Origin: Clostridium sp. OF03-18AA | Lineage (GTDB): Bacteria > Bacillota > Clostridia > Lachnospirales > Lachnospiraceae | Assembly: GCF_003478035.1 (NCBI RefSeq) | Contig: NZ_QUEP01000014.1 | Span: 1 to 64,000 of the forward strand | Length of the DNA stretch: 64,000 bases | Direction of reading: 5' to 3' | Shown here: positions 16,764-26,072 of the stretch, piece after piece | Layout of the letters: the number at the start of each line of letters is the position of its first letter | Numbering within the stretch: position 1 is the stretch's first letter | Position numbers and translations under genes: made by a program | Notes under the pieces: model-generated | Databases searched by the model: none | What the model was told of the DNA's origin: nothing | What the model saw: the letters and a program-made list of their open reading frames with translations, nothing else

Positions 16764-17609
16764 TTAATTCCAAAATTCCAGAAATTCCTGTATTTCCGAC
16801 GAAATCCAACTTTTCCTCCAGGCGAGAAGGACCTCTGTTGTAAAATCGGCATCACAGACCTCACATGCTTTCAGCTTATCCGAAAGTTCCAGCATCGAAG
16901 TCGGCAGGATCGCGATCCCCATTCCCCGTTCCGCCATCGTGATCGCGGTCCTTGCATCCTCACAGGCAAGGTAGATATCGCAGACAAGTCCCGCCTCCTC
17001 AAACTTCGAGGCGATATATTTCTGAAACCGGTGGGACAGGATCAGGGGCTGTTCCGAGAGCTCCTGCAGATGGAGCGATGTGCGTCCTTTTAAAAGAGGG
17101 AACTCCGGAACTGCCATGGCGAGAAGGCGTTCCTCAGCCAGAGTTCTCGTCTCACAGCCCCTTAACGTAATTGGCGTGCGCAGGGTCGTGAGGTCAAGGA
17201 TCCGGTTCTCAAGCTGATCCCTCATCGTGAATGTGGATCCCTCGTGGATATCAAAATGGATATTGGGATGGCTTTTTGCAAAACGCATCAGGTAATGGGA
17301 CATCATGGACACGGTGGACGGAGTCATTCCGATATGGATCGTCGCCGCCTGACTTGATTTTATAACCTCCCGTTTCGTTACCTCCGAGAGCATCAGGATC
17401 TTTCCCGCCTGTTCGTAGAGCGTTTTTCCCGCCTCCGTCAGTGTGATATGCTTCATGCCGCGGATAAAAAGCGGCACCTGAAGTTCCTCCTCCAATATTT
17501 TCATCTGGTAGCTTAGCGGCGGCTGTGTCATGTGAAGCTCTCTCGCCGCACCGCTGATGGTTCCGGCGTCAACGATGGCCCGGAAGTATTCCAACTGTCT
17601 GATCTCCAT
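16764..17609 (-). CDS. LysR-family transcriptional regulator
   Basis: 281 residues from the ATG at 17609, six bases after AGGAGAG; the frame is open 34 codons further but without a site. The N-terminal winged helix is typical (MEIRQLEYFRAIVDAGTISGAARELHMTQPPLSYQ), followed by the linker helix and a periplasmic-binding-like effector domain (about 90-280). It is divergent from the MATE exporter gene with 228 bases between the starts, the usual position for the regulated target. An AT-rich inverted repeat, TTATATA/TATATAA around 17726-17755, is a possible binding site. The effector cannot be predicted. Confidence 0.93.
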   Translation of the reverse strand: MEIRQLEYFRAIVDAGTISGAARELHMTQPPLSYQMKILEEELQVPLFIRGMKHITLTEAGKTLYEQAGKILMLSEVTKREVIKSSQAATIHIGMTPSTVSMMSHYLMRFAKSHPNIHFDIHEGSTFTMRDQLENRILDLTTLRTPITLRGCETRTLAEERLLAMAVPEFPLLKGRTSLHLQELSEQPLILSHRFQKYIASKFEEAGLVCDIYLACEDARTAITMAERGMGIAILPTSMLELSDKLKACEVCDADFTTEVLLAWRKSWISSEIQEFLEFWN

Positions 17610-17764
17610 AATCTCTCCTGTCTGACCGGCGATCTGCGGACCTCCACTCTCGCAGCGTTGCGAATTGTGGAGTCCGGATCCCGGATCGTAAAAATCATAG
17701 TCTGAATGCAAAGAACCTTCTTGTATTATATAAATTTTATTTTATTTCTATATAAAAACAATAA

Positions 17765-17793
17765 TTTACATATATTATAGGGGATGCTATACT
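17765..17793 (+). promoter_or_regulatory. Promoter of the MATE gene
   Basis: TTTACA (17765-17770), 17 bases, TATACT (17788-17793). Transcription would begin near 17800, downstream of the first open ATG at 17784, which supports a later translation start. Confidence 0.65.
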
Positions 17794-17837
17794 TGAAACG
17801 CAAGAGAAAATTTAGAAAGGATCGAATCGAATCTACC

Positions 17838-19223
17838 ATGCATATGAAACGTATTGATTTTGAAAACGGAACCATAACGGGAAATATCCTCGGAGCCGCG
17901 CTCCCGATGCTGGTTGCCCAGATCTTAAACCTTCTATATAATATCGTGGACCGCATCTACATCGCGCGGATCCCGGAGATCGGAACAGCCGCTCTCGGCG
18001 CGGTCGGCTTATGTTTTCCGATCATTGTCATCATCACAGCCTTCAGCAACCTATTTGGGACCGGCGGTGCGCCGCTCTTCTCGATCTTCCGTGGGAAGAA
18101 GGACTCTGACACAGCAAAGCGCATTATGAACACTTCTTTTACGATGCTCTGTGTCTGCGCGGTGATCCTGATGGCAGTCGGCTTCCTCTTCGCCCGCCCG
18201 ATCCTGATCCTCTTCGGTGCTTCCGCTGAGGCTATCGTTTACGCTTATCCGTATATGATGCTCTATCTGATCGGAACCCTGCCGTCAATGATCGCGGTCG
18301 GCATGAACCCGTTTATCAACGCCCAGGGCTACTCCAGCATCGGCATGTTATCCGTCGCGATCGGTGCCGGAACAAACCTGGTGCTTGATCCGCTCTTTAT
18401 TTTTGCCCTCGGACTCGGTGTCCGCGGCGCGGCCATCGCCACCGTGATCTCCCAGTGCCTGTCCGCCGCCTTCGTCCTGTTTTTCCTCACGAAAAAATCC
18501 GAGTTGAAGCTGCGGTTCCTTCATAAAAATGAGATCCCGGAATGTACCGGACATGCGAAAAATATCCTCAGCCTCGGTGCAGCCGGATTTATCATGCAGC
18601 TCACCAACAGTCTCGTGACGATCTGCTGCAACAATATTCTTTCCGTCACCGGCGGTGATATCTATATCTCCGTCATGACCATCATCTCCAGTGTGCGCCA
18701 GCTTGTCGAGACACCGATCCACGCCATGGTAGAGGGAACTTCCCCGATCCTGAGCTACAACTACGGTGCCCGCAGACCGGGGCGCGTGCGGAAATCCATT
18801 CTGATCATGAGTCTCCTTGTTTTCGGTTACACGGCCGTCATGTGGAGCATGATCATCCTCATCCCGGAAACGCTGATCCGTATTTTCAGCTCGGACGCGG
18901 CGCTGATCCAGGATGCAGTTCCGGCGCTAAACATGTATTTTGCGGCTTTTATCTTTATGGACCTCCAGTACATCGGTCAGGCGGTATTTAAATCCCTGAA
19001 CAAGAAGGTCTTTGCGATCTTCTTCTCCCTGCTCCGCAAGGTATTCATCGTTGTACCGCTGACCTACTTTCTCCCCTACGCCATGCATATGGGAACCGAC
19101 GGCGTATTCCTCGCCGAGCCGATTTCCAATGTCATCGGCGGAACCGCCTGCATTCTCACGATGCTGATCACGATCATGCCTGAGCTGAAACGGATCGAGG
19201 TTGAGAACCGCAGGGCGGCATAA
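17838..19223 (+). CDS. MATE-family multidrug efflux transporter
   Basis: About 461 residues with twelve predicted membrane helices in two homologous halves, starting near FENGTITGNILGAALPMLVAQ. Family features include the N-terminal ALPMLVAQILNLLYNIVDRIY helix and PILSYNYGARRP in the second half. It exports cationic compounds or drugs using a Na+ or H+ gradient. I choose the ATG at 17838 (or 17844) because the promoter lies over the earlier ATG at 17784; an AAAGGAT site is rather far upstream (about 16 bases). Regulation by the divergent LysR protein is likely from arrangement. Confidence 0.93.
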   Translation: MHMKRIDFENGTITGNILGAALPMLVAQILNLLYNIVDRIYIARIPEIGTAALGAVGLCFPIIVIITAFSNLFGTGGAPLFSIFRGKKDSDTAKRIMNTSFTMLCVCAVILMAVGFLFARPILILFGASAEAIVYAYPYMMLYLIGTLPSMIAVGMNPFINAQGYSSIGMLSVAIGAGTNLVLDPLFIFALGLGVRGAAIATVISQCLSAAFVLFFLTKKSELKLRFLHKNEIPECTGHAKNILSLGAAGFIMQLTNSLVTICCNNILSVTGGDIYISVMTIISSVRQLVETPIHAMVEGTSPILSYNYGARRPGRVRKSILIMSLLVFGYTAVMWSMIILIPETLIRIFSSDAALIQDAVPALNMYFAAFIFMDLQYIGQAVFKSLNKKVFAIFFSLLRKVFIVVPLTYFLPYAMHMGTDGVFLAEPISNVIGGTACILTMLITIMPELKRIEVENRRAA

Positions 19224-19250
19224 AAGCTTAAAGCGTTTTTTTGCAAAAAA

Positions 19251-19283
19251 ATAGAAGTTCCTCGCGGAGCTTCTATTTTTTTC
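19251..19283. terminator. Bidirectional terminator shared by MATE and rRNA methyltransferase genes
   Basis: ATAGAAGTTCC (19251-19261) pairs with GGAGCTTCTAT (19266-19276). It is preceded by seven A and followed by seven T, so it can work in both directions. The TAG stop of the minus-strand gene (19273-19275) lies inside the stem. Confidence 0.85.
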
Positions 19284-20178
19284 TGATCTTCGCCACAAAA
19301 AATCCCTCAAACAATTCATTCGGTCCCACGAGGAGCGTCCCCGGCATCGCATTCGGAAGTAATGGAAGTTCCTTCGTCCACTCTTCCCCGATCGGTACAA
19401 GCTCTCCGCCTGAACTCTTTAACACGCGCTTTAAGAGACCTTCATTCTCCTCTTTTAAGATCGAGCAGGTGGAGTAGACCATCTCATGTCCGGATTTTAA
19501 CAACTTCAGCGCTTTTTTTAACAGTTCTTCCTGGGTTCTCGCGGATCTTTCCACAAGTTCCTTTGAGATCTTTGTCCGGCAGACGCCGTCCCGCACTTCT
19601 ACGGTTCCGCTTCCGCTGCAGGGCGCGTCTAAGAGGATCCGGTCGAAGGAAAAGAAATCGTCGAGCTTTCTTGCGTCCTCCACCATCACGTAGGTTCCCG
19701 ATGCCCCCTGTTTTTCCAGATTGTATTTTAACTTTTCTGACCGCGCCTTATTCTTCTCACAGGCCGTGATCTGCGCCTGATTTCCCGTCATCGCCGCCAT
19801 CTGGGTCGTCTTTCCGCCCGGGGCGGCAGCCATATCGAGGACGGACTCTCCAACCTTTGGGCCGAGAAACAGCGGCGGCAGCATGGAGGAAAGGCTCTGG
19901 AGATAGATTCCGCCTTCCTTATAGATCGGAAGTTCCTGAATCTCCGGCTCCCTTGCGCCCTCGATGATCATCGCATCCTCATACCATGATACATTTTTAA
20001 ACGCGATCCCTGCGCCGGTAAGTGCCTGTTCTACCGTGTTCCGGTCCGCCTTTAAGGGATTGACCCGGAGTGTCACCGGGCGTCTCGCCTGATATCCCGC
20101 GAGGATCTTCGCGAAAACTTCCTCTCCATACTGTTTTTTCAACATCTCTTCCAGAAATCCCGGAATCATCTGCTCCAT
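19273..20178 (-). CDS. RsmB/RsmF-type rRNA (cytosine-C5)-methyltransferase
   Basis: This 301-residue enzyme of the NOL1/NOP2/Sun family has the SAM motif AAPGGKTTQMAA (about 117-128), DAPCSGSGT with the release cysteine, and the catalytic STCSI. The length matches the compact form without the C-terminal PUA-like RNA domain of YebU/RsmF (about 450 residues), so substrate recognition may differ. The start at 20178 has AAGGAGC at eight bases. It methylates rRNA or tRNA; which position is not predictable. The gene ends in a terminator shared with the convergent MATE gene. Confidence 0.9.
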   Translation of the reverse strand: MEQMIPGFLEEMLKKQYGEEVFAKILAGYQARRPVTLRVNPLKADRNTVEQALTGAGIAFKNVSWYEDAMIIEGAREPEIQELPIYKEGGIYLQSLSSMLPPLFLGPKVGESVLDMAAAPGGKTTQMAAMTGNQAQITACEKNKARSEKLKYNLEKQGASGTYVMVEDARKLDDFFSFDRILLDAPCSGSGTVEVRDGVCRTKISKELVERSARTQEELLKKALKLLKSGHEMVYSTCSILKEENEGLLKRVLKSSGGELVPIGEEWTKELPLLPNAMPGTLLVGPNELFEGFFVAKIRKK

Positions 20179-20269
20179 AGCCTGCTCCTTATCGATCTAT
20201 TCTTATCTCTTATCACATTTCACGAAAATATGTAACGATTCAGTACCTTCACCGTTACCTTTCTGCACT

Positions 20270-20695
20270 TTAACACTTAAAGTTAAAGAGATTGAGTCCT
20301 GTCTCCTCATCCTTTACGCGGTCCACAACTCCGTCAATCACCGTAATCACCATCTCGCAGGTCGCTCCGATAATGCCATGACTTAAATGTCCGCCGTACA
20401 CATTGCCCTTCGCATCGGCTGCCGCCGCATGGATGTGGCTGTAATACTTTCCGTCCATCGTGTTGATGGTTCCTGTAAAGGAGACGATCTCAAACATTCC
20501 CTCGAAATCATTCCCCATAAACTGACGTTTTTCCAGGTCATAAATTCCTACGGTCATGGAAGAAAATGTACCTAATGCGCTGACGCTCGCAAGCTTTACA
20601 TCCTCGAGCATCGCGATGCGCTTCATCTTCTCCAGAACATCCTCACCCTGATCGATCCTTGCTACGATCGTATTTCCAAATCTGCGGTATTCCAT
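20270..20695 (-). CDS. PPC-domain (DUF296) DNA-binding-like protein
   Basis: 141 residues from the ATG at 20695, seven bases after AAGGAGGC; the open ATG at 20719 has no site. The whole protein is one plant-and-prokaryote-conserved domain: starts MEYRRFGNTIVARIDQGED, and has the conserved HIHAAAADAKGNVYGGHLSHG with a His cluster that in related structures holds a metal ion. The function is not established. A hairpin with GTAAC/GTTAC arms lies just downstream at 20232-20258. Confidence 0.88.
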   Translation of the reverse strand: MEYRRFGNTIVARIDQGEDVLEKMKRIAMLEDVKLASVSALGTFSSMTVGIYDLEKRQFMGNDFEGMFEIVSFTGTINTMDGKYYSHIHAAAADAKGNVYGGHLSHGIIGATCEMVITVIDGVVDRVKDEETGLNLFNFKC

Positions 20696-20756
20696 AATGA
20701 TTGCCTCCTTATTATGCACGTTCCTACAACCGAAACTCTGATTTCAAACTTCTTTT

Positions 20757-20832
20757 GTAACGGTTCCATATACTCACAGTTACGAACAAAAATCCATTAA
20801 AAATTGTCTGCAGCAATGGTATTTTTACTCGC
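20757..20832. repeat. R2-type intergenic repeat, copy 1 (terminator-like)
   Basis: Begins GTAACGGTTCC, includes CAGTTACGAACAAAAATCCATT, and closes AATGGTATTTTT. The same order of elements occurs at 55657-55779. On the minus strand the CCATT/AATGG stem is followed by ATTTTTG, so it can terminate the degV gene, whose stop is 20 bases away. Confidence 0.6.
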
Positions 20833-20849
20833 AGCCAATATTTTCTTAC

Positions 20850-21734
20850 TTATACTCTCTTATAATCCGGTGCCACCGCACAACCAATTCCCATTCCGCC
20901 AGGTCCGATATGGCAGGAAACGCCGAGAGAAAGGTTATCATAAAGGATCGGAACACCCGGGAATACCTCTTTGATCTCCTCGACCCACGCTGCATTCTCC
21001 TCATCCGTTCCGCTGGAAGACGCTAAGAGATGCAGAGCGCCATCGTTTAAGGCATCCTGGAAATTCTCGCGGATCTCTGTCTGCATCGCCTCGATGGCTG
21101 TCTTTTTGGCCTTCTGCATTCCGTGGCACTTCTTAAAGGAATCCAGTTTTCCGGTCTGGAGCTTTAAGATTGGTTTGATATTAAATACAGATCCGAGCGC
21201 AGCTGCAGCCGGAGTTACTCTTCCGCCTTTTTTCAGGAATTCCAGCGTCTGAAGGGCGATATAGATCATCATCCGGTCTCCCGCCTTTTCCAGGAGTTCG
21301 CGGATATGTTCCGCTTCATATCCTTTTTCGATCATATCCAGTGTGTCCAGGATCATCTGGTGAAGCGGCGCCGCAACCTGTCCGTCGTCCACAACGAGGA
21401 CGCGTCCTTCATATTTTTCCTCCTGCGCCAGCATCATCGCCGTATTGTAGGAACTGCTGAGTCCGCTGCTGATCGGCATATACAGGATCTTTTCATATTC
21501 TTCGAGTGCTTTGTCCCAGATTTCCATCACAGCGGTCGGAGATGGCTGGGAAGTCGAAATATCGGCTCCGGATGTCAGCTTTTCAAAAAACAGTTCCCTG
21601 GAAAGCGTCACACTCTCATAATAGCACTCCCCGTCGATATAGAACGGCATCGGCAGGACAAAGATCCCGAGTTTCTTTGCCTCTTCCTGGCTGATGCTGC
21701 TGTGACTGTCTGTTACGATTCCAATTTTCTTCAT
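20850..21734 (-). CDS. DegV family fatty-acid-binding protein
   Basis: 294 residues of usual DegV length. The N-terminus MKKIGIVTDSHSSIS and the STSQPSPTAVMEIWDKAL motif are diagnostic; the later GRVTPAAAALGSVFNIKPIL motif is also conserved. DegV/FakB proteins bind a single fatty acid and present it to a FakA kinase for phospholipid synthesis; no fakA is in this window. It stands alone on the minus strand and is followed by an R2 repeat. Confidence 0.93.
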   Translation of the reverse strand: MKKIGIVTDSHSSISQEEAKKLGIFVLPMPFYIDGECYYESVTLSRELFFEKLTSGADISTSQPSPTAVMEIWDKALEEYEKILYMPISSGLSSSYNTAMMLAQEEKYEGRVLVVDDGQVAAPLHQMILDTLDMIEKGYEAEHIRELLEKAGDRMMIYIALQTLEFLKKGGRVTPAAAALGSVFNIKPILKLQTGKLDSFKKCHGMQKAKKTAIEAMQTEIRENFQDALNDGALHLLASSSGTDEENAAWVEEIKEVFPGVPILYDNLSLGVSCHIGPGGMGIGCAVAPDYKRV

Positions 21735-22063
21735 ATATGTATTTCCTCTTTATATCCTGGATTCACGCAAGAGATTGCTGTCTTTTGCGCAATTTTAACG
21801 TTTTGCGTATCTAATAATCGTAACATCCAAAATCCTTCCAGTCAATAGGGTGGAGGCAAAAAATGACAGATTGTCACTATTTTCTCTTATGTAAAAAGAA
21901 TGTGTCCTGGCACATTCTCGCACCGGGCGCGCGGTCGCTTGCGACGATCTTCATCTTCTCGCGAATGTGCCTTTTTTCATAGGAAGTTCCATTGGAATCT
22001 TCTATGAAAAAAGCGCTGTGTCACAGCCCATTTTCTATGACACAGCGCCAGGATGTACATGTA
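21735..22063. other. Gap between tpiA and degV with hairpins
   Basis: No gene is seen. It contains GAATGTG/CACATTC (about 21899-21918), a GTCGCTTGCGAC palindrome near 21932-21943, a repeat of GAATGTGCC at about 21963-21971, and the tpiA terminator at the right end. The paired copies could form a larger folded element. Confidence 0.5.
22007..22048 (-). terminator. tpiA terminator
   Basis: On the minus strand GCGCTGTGTCA (22038-22048) pairs perfectly with TGACACAGCGC (22013-22023), followed by TTTTTTC (22007-22012). Confidence 0.9.
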
Positions 22064-22813
22064 CTATTTGTAGTTGACGATCTTTCCGAAATCAGCCTTT
22101 AAGGATGCGCCGCCGACAAGTCCTCCGTCGATATCCACCTGCGCAAAGAGCTCTGCAGCATTTCCGGCATTTACAGATCCACCGTACTGGATGCGGATTG
22201 CTTCCTTTGTTGCCTCATCGTAGATCTCACCGATGCACGCACGGATCGCTCCGCAGACTTCCTCGGCCTGTTCTGTCGTTGCTGTCTTTCCGGTTCCGAT
22301 CGCCCAGATCGGCTCATAAGCGATCACAGCAGTCTTCGCCTGGTCTGCTGTCACGTTCTGGAACGCAATCTTCACCTGTTTGCGGATCCAGTCCAGAGTG
22401 ATGCCCTGTTCTCTCTGGGTAAGAGTCTCACCGCAGCAGATGATCGGGGTCAGTCCATGCTCGAATGCCTTTAAGACTTTCTTATTGACAGTCTCATCTG
22501 TCTCAGCGAAGTACTCTCTTCTCTCGGAATGTCCGATAATCACATATTTTACGCCGGCATCTGTCAGCATGTTCGGGGAGATCTCGCCTGTGTACGCGCC
22601 CTTCTCCTCGAAATACATATTCTCAGCGCCGACCTCGATGTTTGTTCCCTCGCATGCCTTTACGACAGGAATGATGTCGATAGCCGGTACGCAGAATACA
22701 ACGTCCGCTTCCTCCGTCTTAACGAGCGGCTTTAATGTCTCAACGAGTGCCACTGCCTCGGACGGAGTCATGTTCATTTTCCAGTTTCCAGCGATAATTT
22801 TCTTTCTTGCCAT
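22064..22813 (-). CDS. tpiA: Triosephosphate isomerase
   Basis: 249 residues, usual length. It interconverts dihydroxyacetone phosphate and glyceraldehyde-3-phosphate in glycolysis. The substrate lysine is in GNWKMN (about 10-15), the catalytic histidine in IGHSERR, the catalytic glutamate in [12 protein letters not shown], and the phosphate loop in YGGSVNAGN. It follows gap and pgk on the same strand and is separated from pgk by about 290 bases with a large hairpin, so it may have its own promoter. A GGGGGGT site precedes the ATG. Confidence 0.98.
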   Translation of the reverse strand: MARKKIIAGNWKMNMTPSEAVALVETLKPLVKTEEADVVFCVPAIDIIPVVKACEGTNIEVGAENMYFEEKGAYTGEISPNMLTDAGVKYVIIGHSERREYFAETDETVNKKVLKAFEHGLTPIICCGETLTQREQGITLDWIRKQVKIAFQNVTADQAKTAVIAYEPIWAIGTGKTATTEQAEEVCGAIRACIGEIYDEATKEAIRIQYGGSVNAGNAAELFAQVDIDGGLVGGASLKADFGKIVNYK

Positions 22814-23018
22814 GGTTATCTACCCCCCATATATACCAATATTTATCTTCAAGATCCATATACAGGATTCTCTCTGAACGATAACATTCAAAAACTACAT
22901 CTGCAGTTTTCCATACTATGACAAAATCCGGGACGGGATCACCGCCCCGGATCTGAAATCTCGGACACTATAATATTTACAGCCAGGGAAGTAAATGCGT
23001 ACATTTGCTCCCCCTATA

Positions 23019-23081
23019 CCGGAACAGACCTGAAAGGGCTTGTGCAAGCGAGCTTGCAGCGCCCTTCCACGCCTGTTCCGG
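23019..23081. repeat. R5-type nested hairpin between pgk and tpiA
   Basis: Outer stem CCGGAACAG (23019-23027)/CTGTTCCGG (23073-23081), middle AAGGGC/GCCCTT, tip TGCAAGC-GA-GCTTGCA. There is no T run. The same tip with different flanks occurs at 53030-53045. The rest of the 293-base gap shows only a weak CCGGG/CCCGG stem near 22929-22952. Confidence 0.7.
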
Positions 23082-23106
23082 CGCACGGTGTACTGGTTTC
23101 ATTCAT

Positions 23107-24330
23107 TTACTTATCGTCAGCTGCAGCAACGCCCGGAAGCTCTTTTCCTTCCAGGAACTCTAAGGATGCGCCGCCGCCTGTGGAGATATGGCTCATCTTG
23201 TCACCGAAGCCGAGCTGGTTGACTGCTGCCGCGGAATCGCCGCCGCCGATGATCGTTGTAGCGTCTGTCTCAGCAAGTGCTTTCGCAACCGCAATAGTAC
23301 CAGCAGCAAGTGTCGGGTTCTCGAATACGCCCATCGGTCCGTTCCATACAACGGTCTTTGCGTTCTTCACTGCGTCCGCGTAGATCTTGCAGGTCTCAGG
23401 TCCGATGTCAACGCCCTCTTTGTCAGCCGGGATCGCATCTACGGAAACATACTCAACCTCGACCGGAGCATCGATCGGGTTCGGGAACTCAGAGACAACC
23501 GTCGTATCAACCGGAAGAAGAAGCTTCTTACCAAGCTTTGCTGCCTTATCCATCATCTCTTTGCAGTAATCGATCTTTGTATCGTCAACTAAGGACTTAC
23601 CGATCTCCTTGCCCTGTGCCTTTAAGAAGGTGTAAGCCATACCGCCGCCAATGATAAGAGTATCGCACTTCTCAAGGAGGTTGGAGATTACATTTAACTT
23701 ATCAGCAACTTTCGCGCCGCCGAGGATCGCAACGAACGGGCGAACCGGATTCTCAACCGCGTTTCCAAGGAAAGCGATCTCTTTCTCCATCAGGTAGCCG
23801 ACTACGTTGGAGCCGCCCTTTGCGGAGATGAACTTTGTAACGCCAGCTACAGAAGCATGTGCTCTGTGGGAGGAACCGAATGCGTCGCATACATAGTCGT
23901 CTGCAAGGTCAGCCAGCTCTTTGCTGAACTGTTCGCCGTTCTTTGTCTCCTCAGCTCCGCGGAAACGGGTGTTCTGAAGAAGAACGACATCTCCCTCTTT
24001 CATTGCGTTCACAGCCTTTGTTGCAGCTTCGCCGGTTACGTTGTAATCGGATACGAAAACAACTTCTTTTCCGAGTTTCTCAGAAAGGCTCTTTGCAACC
24101 GGAGCCAGGGATTCTCCCTCGTTCGGGCCATTTTTTACTTTTCCAAGGTGAGAGCAAAGAATCACTTTGCCGCCATCGTTGATCAGCTTCTGGATTGTCG
24201 GAAGAGCCGCGTTGATACGTGTCTCGTCTGTGATCTTACCGTCCTTTAACGGTACGTTGAAATCGCAGCGGACCAGCACTCTCTTTCCCTTTACGTTGAT
24301 ATCATCAACTGTTTTCTTATTTAAAGACAT
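23107..24330 (-). CDS. pgk: Phosphoglycerate kinase
   Basis: 407 residues from the ATG at 24330, nine bases after AGGAGG; the frame is open to 24378 without a site. It makes ATP from 1,3-bisphosphoglycerate. The substrate-binding [11 protein letters not shown], the SHLGK loop, the hinge, and the nucleotide region GGGDSAAA followed by [20 protein letters not shown] are all intact. The normal length is about 395-410. It is placed after gap and before tpiA on the same strand. Confidence 0.98.
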   Translation of the reverse strand: MSLNKKTVDDINVKGKRVLVRCDFNVPLKDGKITDETRINAALPTIQKLINDGGKVILCSHLGKVKNGPNEGESLAPVAKSLSEKLGKEVVFVSDYNVTGEAATKAVNAMKEGDVVLLQNTRFRGAEETKNGEQFSKELADLADDYVCDAFGSSHRAHASVAGVTKFISAKGGSNVVGYLMEKEIAFLGNAVENPVRPFVAILGGAKVADKLNVISNLLEKCDTLIIGGGMAYTFLKAQGKEIGKSLVDDTKIDYCKEMMDKAAKLGKKLLLPVDTTVVSEFPNPIDAPVEVEYVSVDAIPADKEGVDIGPETCKIYADAVKNAKTVVWNGPMGVFENPTLAAGTIAVAKALAETDATTIIGGGDSAAAVNQLGFGDKMSHISTGGGASLEFLEGKELPGVAAADDK

Positions 24331-24357
24331 GTTGGAATTCCTCCTTTTTATAAATCG

Positions 24358-24390
24358 AAAAAAGGATCCGGTCCTCATCAGACCGGACCC
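24358..24390 (-). terminator. Terminator after gap
   Basis: On the minus strand GGGTCCGGTC (24381-24390) pairs with GACCGGATCC (24364-24373), one G-U pair, then TTTTTTC. It lies between gap and pgk, so read-through would set the relative level of pgk. Confidence 0.85.
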
Positions 24391-24426
24391 TTTGCTGAGT
24401 CTATTTTCTTCGATAACTGCTCGAAA

Positions 24427-25446
24427 TTAAGCGTTTAACAGTTTTCCGAAGTGCTTGATGGTACGAACCATCTGGCTTGTGTAGGAGTTCTCGTTGTCGT
24501 ACCAGGATACAACCTGAACCTCAGATGTGTTCTCGTCGATCGGGAGAACCATTGTCTGTGTTGCATCGAAGAGAGAACCGTATCTCATACCAACGATATC
24601 GCTGGAAACGATCTCATCTGTGTTGTAGCCGAAGGACTCGTTGGAAGCTGCCTTCATTGCTGCGTTGATGGATTCCTTTGTCGGCTGGCCCTTAACAACA
24701 GCTGTTAAGATTGTTGTGGAACCTGTCGGTGTAGGAACACGCTGAGCAGAACCGATGAGCTTGCCGTTTAATTCCGGAATTACAAGACCGATTGCCTTTG
24801 CAGCACCTGTGCTGTTCGGAACGATGTTGATCGCTGCAGCACGGCTTCTTCTCTTGTCGCCCTTTCTCTGCGGTCCGTCAAGTGTCATCTGGTCGCCTGT
24901 GTAAGCGTGAATTGTGCACATGATACCGGACTGGATCGGGTAAGCATCGTTTAATGCTTTTGCCATCGGAGCAAGGCAGTTTGTTGTACAGGAAGCAGCG
25001 GAGATGATGTGGTCATCTTTGCTTAATGTCTCATGGTTTACGTTGTAAACGATTGTCGGAAGATCATTTCCTGCCGGAGCGGAGATGATAACGTGCTTAG
25101 CACCAGCATCGATATGAGCCTGTGCTTTTGCTTTGGATGTGTAGAAGCCTGTGCACTCAAGAACAACGTCTACACCGATCTCACCCCACGGAAGCTCTGC
25201 TGCGTTTGCTTTCGCGTAGATCTTGATCTCTTTGCCATCAACTGTGATGGAATCTTCACCGTAAGATACGGTATCTGCAAGAGCGTATCTGCCCTGTGTG
25301 GAGTCATATTTTAAAAGGTGTGCGAGCATCTCCGGAGAGGTTAAGTCGTTGATCGCAACGATCTCGAATCCCTCTGCGCCAAACATCTGTCTGAATGCAA
25401 GACGGCCAATACGGCCAAAACCATTAATCGCAACTTTAACTGCCAT
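24427..25446 (-). CDS. gap: Glyceraldehyde-3-phosphate dehydrogenase, type I
   Basis: 339 residues. The N-terminal Rossmann motif [14 protein letters not shown] binds NAD; the catalytic Cys lies in [17 protein letters not shown], and the catalytic His in IHAYTGDQM. It oxidises glyceraldehyde-3-phosphate to 1,3-bisphosphoglycerate. AGGAGG stands ten bases before the ATG, and a good promoter lies about 90 bases upstream. Codon use is strongly biased, as expected for a highly expressed gene. Confidence 0.98.
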   Translation of the reverse strand: MAVKVAINGFGRIGRLAFRQMFGAEGFEIVAINDLTSPEMLAHLLKYDSTQGRYALADTVSYGEDSITVDGKEIKIYAKANAAELPWGEIGVDVVLECTGFYTSKAKAQAHIDAGAKHVIISAPAGNDLPTIVYNVNHETLSKDDHIISAASCTTNCLAPMAKALNDAYPIQSGIMCTIHAYTGDQMTLDGPQRKGDKRRSRAAAINIVPNSTGAAKAIGLVIPELNGKLIGSAQRVPTPTGSTTILTAVVKGQPTKESINAAMKAASNESFGYNTDEIVSSDIVGMRYGSLFDATQTMVLPIDENTSEVQVVSWYDNENSYTSQMVRTIKHFGKLLNA

Positions 25447-25527
25447 TTTTCTTTTCCTCCTAGAAAATGATGTGATTGTTCACGTTGAACAGTCATGGAT
25501 TGTTAAATAATAATCAACCTTAAGGTT

Positions 25528-25556
25528 ATTGTACCCAATTCCTATAGAAATAGCAA
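25528..25556 (-). promoter_or_regulatory. gap promoter
   Basis: On the minus strand TTGCTA (25551-25556), 17 bases, TACAAT (25528-25533). Confidence 0.75.
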
Positions 25557-25752
25557 GTCCTTTTTGAAATCTTTTCCTAAATAAAACCGTCCCAAAGCCG
25601 CCTAACCTTCCCTCATCATCCCACCACCCGCTAACGCGCCTGTAAGGCCCCAAACAGAATCGCCCGCTCCCGGACTCTTTCTTCTTCCCTCGCTCAAAAA
25701 AAGTGCTTTGACCTGACAGTAAAACAATCTCTTTACTCCCTCCAGTCCCCCA

Positions 25753-25959
25753 GCCGGCCAGTGAGAGTTCGAATGGATGTGCCTGATCCCGGGAGCTGGC
25801 TTCCTCTTGGCTCGCGGGAGAATGCGTTAGGAAACAGACGGCACTTGTCTGAGCGCAGCGAGTTGTGCCGTCTGTTTCCTGCCCTTAGCATTCTTTCGCA
25901 AGCCTAGAGGAACCCTCCCGGCATCCCCAGCACATCCAGTCGAACTCTCACCGGCCCGC
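25753..25959. repeat. 207-base near-perfect inverted repeat
   Basis: The gap from 25447 to 26072 holds no gene besides the promoters. Its main content is a long palindrome. The outer arms 25753-25782 and 25930-25959 match at about 27 of 30 positions, with GTGAGAGTTCGA/TCGAACTCTCAC inside. Middle arms include CCGGGAG/CTCCCGG, CCTCT/AGAGG and AGAATGC/GCATTCT; the inner stem GGAAACAGACGGCAC (25830-25844)/GTGCCGTCTGTTTCC (25865-25879) is perfect over 15 bp. Arms carry different interruptions, as in an old structured element. No T run follows, and no transposase is nearby. Confidence 0.85.
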
Positions 25960-26001
25960 CAACAACCTAATTTTGCAACACAATTTTCTTTCTCTCCCCT
26001 C

Positions 26002-26030
26002 TTGCATCTCCCCCTCATTTTCTATATACT
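26002..26030 (+). promoter_or_regulatory. Promoter of the two-component operon
   Basis: TTGCAT (26002-26007), 17 bases, TATACT (26025-26030), 43 bases before the kinase ATG. Confidence 0.65.
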
Positions 26031-26072
26031 AAGTGATAAATATTTTCCATCCCACTCCCGGAGGACCCACAT

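Noticed and set aside
20232..20258. Further R2 copy
   Set aside because: Only a GTAAC/GTTAC stem and TTCAGTACCTTCAC are shared; too short to call a full copy.
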